From NCBI GenBank assembly GCA_963971225.1, contig OZ020267.1:109021892-109085891 (forward strand): 64,000 nt of DNA, written 5' to 3'. The notes beneath the pieces are model-generated. The model saw only the letters and a program-made list of their open reading frames with translations. It made no database searches and was not told the DNA's origin. The stretch is from Melieria omissa. Lineage: Eukaryota > Arthropoda > Insecta > Diptera > Ulidiidae. Each line of letters begins with the position of its first letter. Position 1 is the first letter of the stretch. Shown here in pieces: positions 57,611 through 64,000 of this stretch. The position numbers and the translations under genes are program-made.

Positions 57611-58975
57611 CTTATGTTATATAAAAACAAATTTATAGAAATTAATAAACTTTTAAAATATTTTTAAAGTTTTATAATTGAAAACAATACCAAAATTGTA
57701 CAAAAAATTTGCAAAACACTTTTTAACTTTTTAAAAATTTGTAAAATAAAAACAAAATTAACTTGTGGAAAAAAAAAAAATCATTATTTTAAAAATGTTT
57801 AAGAAATAAAATAATAAATTTTAAAAAATAAAAATAGTTTGTACAATGTTTAGAAATTTGTAAAAATGTTTTGTGACATACTTTGGATTTTTCAAAAATA
57901 TAAAAAAAATTCTATAATTTCTAAAAGCTTCATAAATTTGTAAAATTTGCTATATTTTTTTTTATTATTCGTTATACGTTTGTCAACTTTTTCAAAACGT
58001 GCAAAAATATTCACAATTTTTTTTGTTCTTCATAAGTTTGTTAATAAATAAAAAATAATTAAAAATAAATAATTTGTTAAATGTTGTTCAGAAATTTTGC
58101 TACAAATAAAAAAAATTAAATATTTTTAATGTTTATGAAATTTAAACGAAAAATTTTAATTTTATTTTATTTTATTTTATTTTATTTTATTTTATTTTAT
58201 TTTATTTTATTTTATTATATTTTATTTTGTTTTATTTTATTTTATTTTATTTTGCACATTTTTATGGTTTTAAAAATTTCAAACATTTTTTAACTTTAAT
58301 TAAAACTGTAATTAAAAAATTTAAATTAATTACATTATTTAATTTATTAATGAATTAATTGAATAATAAAAAAATTTCAGTAGTAAAAACGCGGTTTGTT
58401 TCATCTATATTTTTGTAACCACCAAAAAAATAATGCAAACCATTTCATTTACAAACTTTAAATTAACCAAACGCTGCTTGCAAGCAACGCAAACTAGTAG
58501 GTAGAGAGTTGAGTAAAAATTAAATAAATAAATAAAATGAAATGATGACAAAAAACTGTGAAAAACACCAACAACAAAGCGGGAAAGCCAAATTGAGACA
58601 AAACTGCAGAACACCAAACGAAGAAACGCATTGAATGCAAATCGTTGACTAAATTCATGGCCAAAAAAGTGTAATAAAAAAACTACCCAAAAAAAAACAC
58701 AACAACAAAAAAGCGAGTTCGTAAATTATGCAGAGTGCGCGGTTTTTGCGGCGGTGCGGCAAAATCGATGGCAGCACGTTTGAGTACGAATTGAGGGGTT
58801 GGTGGCGTATGTGCAGTTTTACTGCATATTCAGTGCTTTCCATTCATTGTGGGTAATAAAATTTGCAATGGTTAAATTTTTACGTAAAACGTGACGCATA
58901 TTAATTAGAAATATCGCTGCGCAAGTTGTAATAGTCGAAGACTTTTTGAAGAAAGAGGTTTTTTGGTATTTTTCT
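57611..58975. other. A/T-rich DNA with a (TTTTA)n array, no gene seen
   Basis: Nearly pure A/T to 58380, with one TTTTA array (58157-58251), then CAA-rich and unique sequence. No domains. Confidence 0.5.
58157..58251 (+). repeat. (TTTTA)n microsatellite
   Basis: About 19 units with two substitutions, the same unit as the arrays at 32.5, 33.0 and 37.1 kb. Confidence 0.95.
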
Positions 58976-58976
58976 G

Positions 58977-61950
58977 TTATATTTTTGTGTGTGTGGTAAA
59001 GATAACCATGACTGCAAGTATGATAGGAAGAAGGGTCAGCAAGACGAGCAAGAAATTGAGTTTTTTTTTTTCAAATACTAAGTGGAGAAAGTGTGTGTTA
59101 TATGGTGGAGTAGATATGTAGGCAACGACAACTGAGAGTTTTTGTATGCGTCCAATTTGAATTTTGTGCCATTTGATAAGGGTAAATGTGTATATTTTGG
59201 TTGGTGGGCATAGTTTCCTAAAATGTTCCTTCTCTTCTACTTGATTGTCTACTGAGGCCGAAGTCGAACATATTTCCAAGACCACGGCACCAGGATGAGT
59301 TCTTTGTTGCTTTGGCCAAGGGAGAAGTGCCTGGAGCCTGTAGGCCTCGATATAGATTTCTATAATTTTCAAGTTTACTGCTGTCAGGTTCATAGTGCGA
59401 AGAATGGTGAAAGTCTTCATCAGTCTATCAACATTTAGATGCAACTCCTCATTGGCCCCTAAGAAGTTAGTCCTTCAGCAAAATATCTAGGAGGAAGTGC
59501 TGAAGGACTAACTGTATGAAGACAGCATGTAGTACAATTTTAGCAGATTCTCTTTCGATTGCCACAAATGCTGCGGTGACAACTCGCTTCTTACGCCCAA
59601 TCACGTCAATTTCATTCAGATTAGAAATTAAAAAAAATATGAATTGCATTTCTATTAATTTATTAGTGCAACAAAAAATATTTAAACAATTTTATTATTC
59701 AATTAATAATTTTAAAATAATGTGATTGAACTTGTATCACTTTGAGTGCAGAGAACCCTTTGCCATATTAAGAGAAGATATTACTGAACGTATGTATGTA
59801 TGCTGTTCTATCTGCACACATTCACGCACACATATACACTACACATATATTGTATTAAATATATATACAATGAGCCTCGTCTGTTGCTATTTTACTGCTG
59901 GCTCAATGATGCTTGACCGCTTCTCTACGGTTCACTGCAATCGAGTGAAATCATGCAGAACGTTAGGGGATAAGGGGTGCTTAGACAGCATGATTCTTAC
60001 ACTATACACTCTTCAATATGTGCAAAAACATATATGTGAACAAGAAGACAGGTATTTGTGTGTGTGTGTGAACTTTTGCATAGAAATCTGTTGAGCGCAA
60101 TGTGTTCAGTGCAAGCAGAAATCTGCTTATATCAATTGTTAAGTAAATTCTAATTTAATTAATTTAATTTAAACAGATATCTACATATTCAAGGGCTTTT
60201 TTATAAATAAGGAATATTTAAATAAAATTTTTGTTCTTTGAAATAAAAATGATTAAATATTCTATAACTCAATTTTCAGTTTTCTCAAGCTGCCATCTCA
60301 AAGTCAAAGTCAAATGTCAACTACTTCTGTCACAATCTGAAGACACTAAACGATGCTCATAGCAATTCATAAACATTTCCTTAATGCCACTAATTCGCTC
60401 GAGAATGAAAATCTTAATAAAAGCCATCAGATAAAAGATAATGCCATGCAACAAAACAACAATACAGATAAGCCAGCTACACTTATTCGTTTCACACGCT
60501 CAGCCAATCCACCCATGCAAAAGGCCAACAATGGCAAAAATCAAGTCAACAAGCGTGCACACAAAAACAATGATAGCCAAACATAAGCAAACATAATCAT
60601 TACAAATAGAAATGTTTATCTGTGTTGGCATTTGGCTGAACGAGCAGCAGGACGAGATCGAGCTTGAAACAAATGTTTATATGCGGCAGCGAGCGAGGGA
60701 CACAAAAACCAACTGGACAGACAAACGTAAGCGCGAACTTACCAATGCAGCGGAAACGGAAGTTACGTCAAAGTATAGCAAAAAAAAATGTATAAAGAAC
60801 ATAAGGGGTTCGTTTGCAACAATGAAGCAAAAACCATCGAATGAAAGAATAAAAGGCGAGCACAAAAACAAAGCAGAAAGATAAAAGTGGTCAAACGGAA
60901 ATGAGGCAATAATCAGCATTGTAAATAAACATTATACAAAAACAAAAAAAAAACAAAGCAAATAGCATAAAAGATGGCCAACTGAGTACAGATAGAAGAG
61001 GGAGAAAAGTAGCAAAAAATGAGTGAAAATGAAAGCTATCGAGATTTGGATTGGAATTGTTTGGGTTTAATTCATCACAAGTTTGCTGAAGCTGGAACAA
61101 GTGAATGCCATGAAAGCCACTTGAGTTGGCTGTCAGCGGAAAAACTGAAGGTCAGATAAGAAAATATGACAATTGAAACACAGATTTCTGAACAAAGTCA
61201 CAAGGGGAAGGCAAAAAATTGAAGCAAAGAAACTGTGAAAAGAATGAAGCAGAAGAATAAAAATAGAAACATTAATTTTTTCAGAAAACCGAGCTTCTGC
61301 CTTTCGTTGAGATAAACTGTCTGAAAACAATGAATCCTCTACGCATTGCTGGAACCTTCAGCGGCTTTGTTGAATCATTTCAGCTTCGCTGTGCACATAT
61401 AAAAATTAACCCCGTCATAAAATTGTAAGCAGCACGAAAGCACAGCTGCTGATTTTCACAATGCTTATTTTAGACAGAATGTTGCATAATTTTAAGCGCA
61501 TATTGACACTGCTTATAGCATTGGCGTGTGAGGTGTCTGGGCATTAATTTAATTATGTAAATCATTGAAATTGTGCTCAAGTACAGCTCAAATATTGCCA
61601 TATGAACGTGTCGTTGCGATGCGTTAATGGGCTTTAGGCATTATCCACATATATTAAATTTAGTTAATCAGTGTTAATGCAATGTGAGGCGTAAAATTAT
61701 GCTGAGCACCACTTGGTGTAATATTGAATATCATAATCGGGCACATTTGTGGAGTAATTTCAAAGCTGCTGCATGCCATTGAGACGTTTGTGATGAGGAC
61801 TTTAATTACACCAGTGAAATGATGCTGCGTCAATTATGCTTTAAACTTTCTAAAAGGTACCCCGAAAGTTAGGTGTACTACATGTAGTATCTTTGGCATT
61901 TCTGGGTTAAGCATATTTAAGTTTATTTTTATTTTTGATTCATGAGGAGA
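58977..61950. other. Unique DNA, no gene called
   Basis: Includes a minus-strand frame of 155 codons (59444-58977) whose C-terminus is a hydrophobic stretch (LNFLLVLLTLLPIILAVMVIF). It has no known domain and no supporting signals. CAA/CAG-like and GAAA-rich stretches lie at 60400-61260. A motif copy is at 61484-61498. Confidence 0.45.
59465..59513. repeat. Perfect 15-bp stem hairpin
   Basis: AGTTAGTCCTTCAGC (59465-59479) and its exact complement GCTGAAGGACTAACT (59499-59513) are separated by 19 bases. The stem is too short for a typical microRNA precursor. Confidence 0.85.
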
Positions 61951-61954
61951 GAAG

Positions 61955-63215
61955 GCAGCTTGAAGTCTTTAGATTTTCTAGTGGTAAAGTTAAGGTAGCC
62001 GCCGTAGGTCAGCTGGCTAGTGCGTTGGGAGTGAGTCAAGACTCCGCGAGTTCAATACTCCGTTGCGTTAACACCGAAAAAAAAAGAAAAACAAAAATTT
62101 TTCTTTCGGCGGCTGTCCTCTCAGCAAGAAATGGCAAACCTCTGAGAGTAAACTTGCCTATGAAAAAGCTCCCAACTCGCCATTCGGAATCGGCATAAAA
62201 CTGTAGGTCTCTTCCAACCTTGTAAAAACATTCGCACGCACAACACGGTTGGTTGCGGGTAGCTAGGCTTTAGTCTCGTAATCGGGCTGTCGTGCCAGTC
62301 AAGAAGAAGAAGAAGAAGAAGAAGAAGAAGAAGAAAATTAAGGATTGCAAAGGCACTGGAGATCTGAACCAATGAGAGAGCAAATAAATTTGTAGAGGAA
62401 CATTCGATTCAATTGACGAATATCGCTTATTTAGGGTTATAGAGTTAGGCTTGTCGCTAAGTTAGGGTGTCCTGAAGACATTGAAATTCATAGTAGTGAG
62501 CTCGTAGTACTCAAGACTAGGACTGTAAAAAGATGTGTTGCTTTTCTGTTGGTCATTGGGCCCTTAAAAATATCGCTCTGCTGGATTCTTGAAAGCATTG
62601 GATTTCACAGTAGTAAAGTTGAAGATTGTAAAGGCTTCAGAGATATAAGCAAAAAATAATGCAGCTAAGTTTCTTGAAGGCGACGAATATCACTTATTTC
62701 GTTGACAGTTAGGCTGTCTTGAAGACAATTGAGTTGAGACATGAGTTCATAGTGGTGAAGTCGTGGATTGTAAAAACACGTCTTGCTTCTTTGTTGGCCA
62801 TTGGGTGCTTGAAAATCTCGTTCTGCTAGTTTCTTCTTCTTTCTTGAAGACATTGGAATTCATAGTAAAGAATAGAATTATAGAAACATAGAATTCGAAA
62901 ATAATAAAGGCTCCAAAAATCTAAACCAATATGAAAGCAGTTAAATTTCTTGAAGGCAGTTCGATTTAAATGATGAAAATCACTTATTTCGTGGACAGTC
63001 GGAATATGTGAAAGAACCGGAGATCTAAGCCAATGAGAAATCAGCTAAGTTTAATGGGGAACATTAGATTCAAGTGACTAATATTTCTTATTAGGTGGCC
63101 TTGAAGACATTGGCTTTCCTGGTAATGAGTTCACAGTAGTGAAATCGAGGATGGTAAACAAATGTATTGCTTCCCGGTTGGTCATTGGGCACTTGAAAAT
63201 CTCGATTTGCTTACA
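61955..63215 (+). repeat. Satellite, about 290-300-bp unit, 3-4 copies, split by a SINE
   Basis: Recurring blocks: ATCTAAGCCAATGAGAAA-like, TCACTTATTTCGTGGACAGT-like, TTGGTCATTGGGCACTTGAA-like, then CTTGAAGACATTGG. The last block is followed by TTCACAGTAGTAAAGTTG and AGGATTGTAAA. Blocks recur about every 290-300 bases at 62370, 62650 and 62925. A partial first unit before 61996 joins correctly to sequence at 62334, showing that the SINE split one unit. Confidence 0.85.
61996..62333 (+). mobile_element. tRNA-derived SINE inside the satellite
   Basis: The tRNA-like head has an A-box-like TAGGTCAGCTGGCTAGTGCG and a B-box-like GAGTTCAATACTCCG. The body shares GCCATTCGGAATCGGCATAA and AAACTGTAGGTC with the SINE at 41.57 kb. 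It ends in about 12 AAG units (62300-62333). Flanking AAAGTTAAGG (61986-61995) and AAAATTAAGG (62334-62343) is a 10-bp target duplication with one mismatch. Confidence 0.85.
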
Positions 63216-63386
63216 CTACTCGACAAGAAATGGGTTCATCGCGTACTCCTAAAAACAAAAGTATTTTTTAGACTAATCTTCGACTGCTTAACACGAACCT
63301 GAAAATCCAAAAATTTTCTTAAGAAGCGTTTTAAAAAAATGTTCAAAAAACACGTTTTTTTCCTCTTAAAAATTTCAGTTACATTA
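63212..63386 (+). repeat. Unclassified dispersed repeat, short copy
   Basis: Aligns with 53322-53475 over about 150 bases, beginning TTACACTACTCGACAAGAAA. Similarity stops near ACGTTTTTTTCCTCTT...TTTCAGTTACATTA. It abuts the end of the satellite. Confidence 0.7.
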
Positions 63387-64000
63387 ACTATTCACACAGA
63401 GAGGTCTACTTGAAGTTGTAGTAATGACTAATATAAAAATGTAATTAATTACTAACGATTATGCTTGCTCAGCTGACTAATTAATTAATAATTGATTAGT
63501 AATTGATAATTGATTAATCATTAAATAACCAAGATTTTAATTACTACTCTATGGTATCGAAATTCAATTGAATTCCAATTAAACTCAACCGAGTCAGAAA
63601 ACTTTTGTTGTTGTGCCGTTAGCGTAACTAAATCATGTCACAGTGGATATTATTGTATTTCTCTAAATATGTTTATATACGCAAATACAGACATGCATGC
63701 AAACAAATAGTCATACATACAGACTCACATATATAACTAAGCAATTGTTTGCCATCGCTTAAGGCATTAAATGTCTAACATAATTTTGCTTTTGGCAGCA
63801 TGTATCACAAATGAGTTATTCGTGTCTGCATGTGTTTGCAGTTGTTGAATTGTTGTTACTTGATTTGACTTATAATGGCTTGAGAGAATTTTCATAATTG
63901 ATTTAATTGAAAATTCCAAGACTTATGACAGAGAATTGTTTGGACAAATGTGTAGAACAGAGGAGATGCGTTAATGGTTGCAATAAGGACTCATTTGAAC
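63387..64000. other. A/T-rich DNA, nothing recognised
   Basis: Contains TTAATTAATAATTGATTAGT-like repeats around 63477-63530 and short CATA-rich stretches. No gene or element was seen. Confidence 0.5.

Larger units (their letters stand above)
3550..61498. other. Dispersed 15-bp motif, consensus GCATACTTTTAGGCG (about 21 sites)
   Basis: Sites with at most two mismatches. Plus strand: 3550, 4012, 4268, 20125, 22925, 30990, 31118, 40159, 43940, 44614, 46608, 47715, 61484. Minus strand, lower coordinate: 7432, 21678, 26706, 43862, 46496, 47646, 54682, 55512. The two at 31118 and 54682 are homologous sites within the LTR pair. The others lie in otherwise unique DNA. The most constant parts are GCAT at one end and TTTAGGC at the other. 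Beyond the 15 bases I see no longer shared sequence. Function unknown. Confidence 0.75.

Noticed and set aside
58977..59444. 155-codon minus-strand frame ending in a transmembrane-like stretch
   Set aside because: No recognisable domain, A/T-rich context and no promoter or splice evidence. Kept only as a low-interest observation.
61955..63215. CRISPR-like spaced repeats
   Set aside because: Units are about 300 bases and diverged, with no short direct repeat plus unique spacer pattern. The DNA is eukaryotic.

Overview
The window is non-coding, AT-rich DNA from an insect, most probably a higher fly. A true fruit fly (Tephritidae) is my best guess. This rests on the mix of transposon families: D34D mariners, Tc1-like and hAT elements, TTAA-flanked MITEs, RNase H-bearing LINEs and a tRNA-derived SINE with a shared body around 41.8 and 62.2 kb. 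Abundant CA/GT, CAA/CAG and pentanucleotide repeats fit too. I found no convincing host protein-coding exon, no rRNA or tRNA gene and no CRISPR array. Every recognisable coding stretch is a broken transposase or reverse transcriptase/RNase H. The window is probably intergenic DNA or a very large intron.

Layout. 0-6 kb: a mariner cut by the window edge, a LINE tail with an internally deleted Tc1-like element inside it, and a second mariner with both ends. 6-13 kb: unique AT-rich DNA with a small LINE tail and a 150-bp direct duplication. 13.2-16.5 kb: a GC-rich/AT-rich/GC-rich block starting with three tRNA-Lys-3'-end-like sites, possibly a long LTR. 17.3-18.5 kb: a 5'-truncated LINE between a 12-bp target duplication. 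20-21.2 kb: two MITEs and a hairpin. 23-26 kb: a purine-rich satellite invaded by a TTAA MITE and a LINE tail. 27.8-31.5 kb: a 700-bp foldback, a LINE, a TTAA MITE and a solo LTR. 32.4-37.7 kb: large pentanucleotide arrays. 38.7-42.5 kb: decayed tandem repeats and a SINE with a perfect 17-bp target duplication. 50.6-54.8 kb: a three-level nest (LINE, hAT inside it, mariner inside that), an unclassified repeat and a second LTR. 56.5-57.6 kb: an RTE-like LINE. 62-63.4 kb: a roughly 300-bp satellite with a SINE inside and a repeat shared with 53.3 kb.

The most unexpected signal is a 15-bp motif, consensus GCATACTTTTAGGCG. I found it about 21 times with at most two mismatches, on both strands, almost all outside the transposons. 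About 0.1 occurrences would be expected by chance. I do not recognise it. It may be a binding site for a DNA-binding protein or a very short dispersed element.

All positions were read by eye. Boundaries supported by target duplications or terminal repeats are good to a few bases; the others are approximate.
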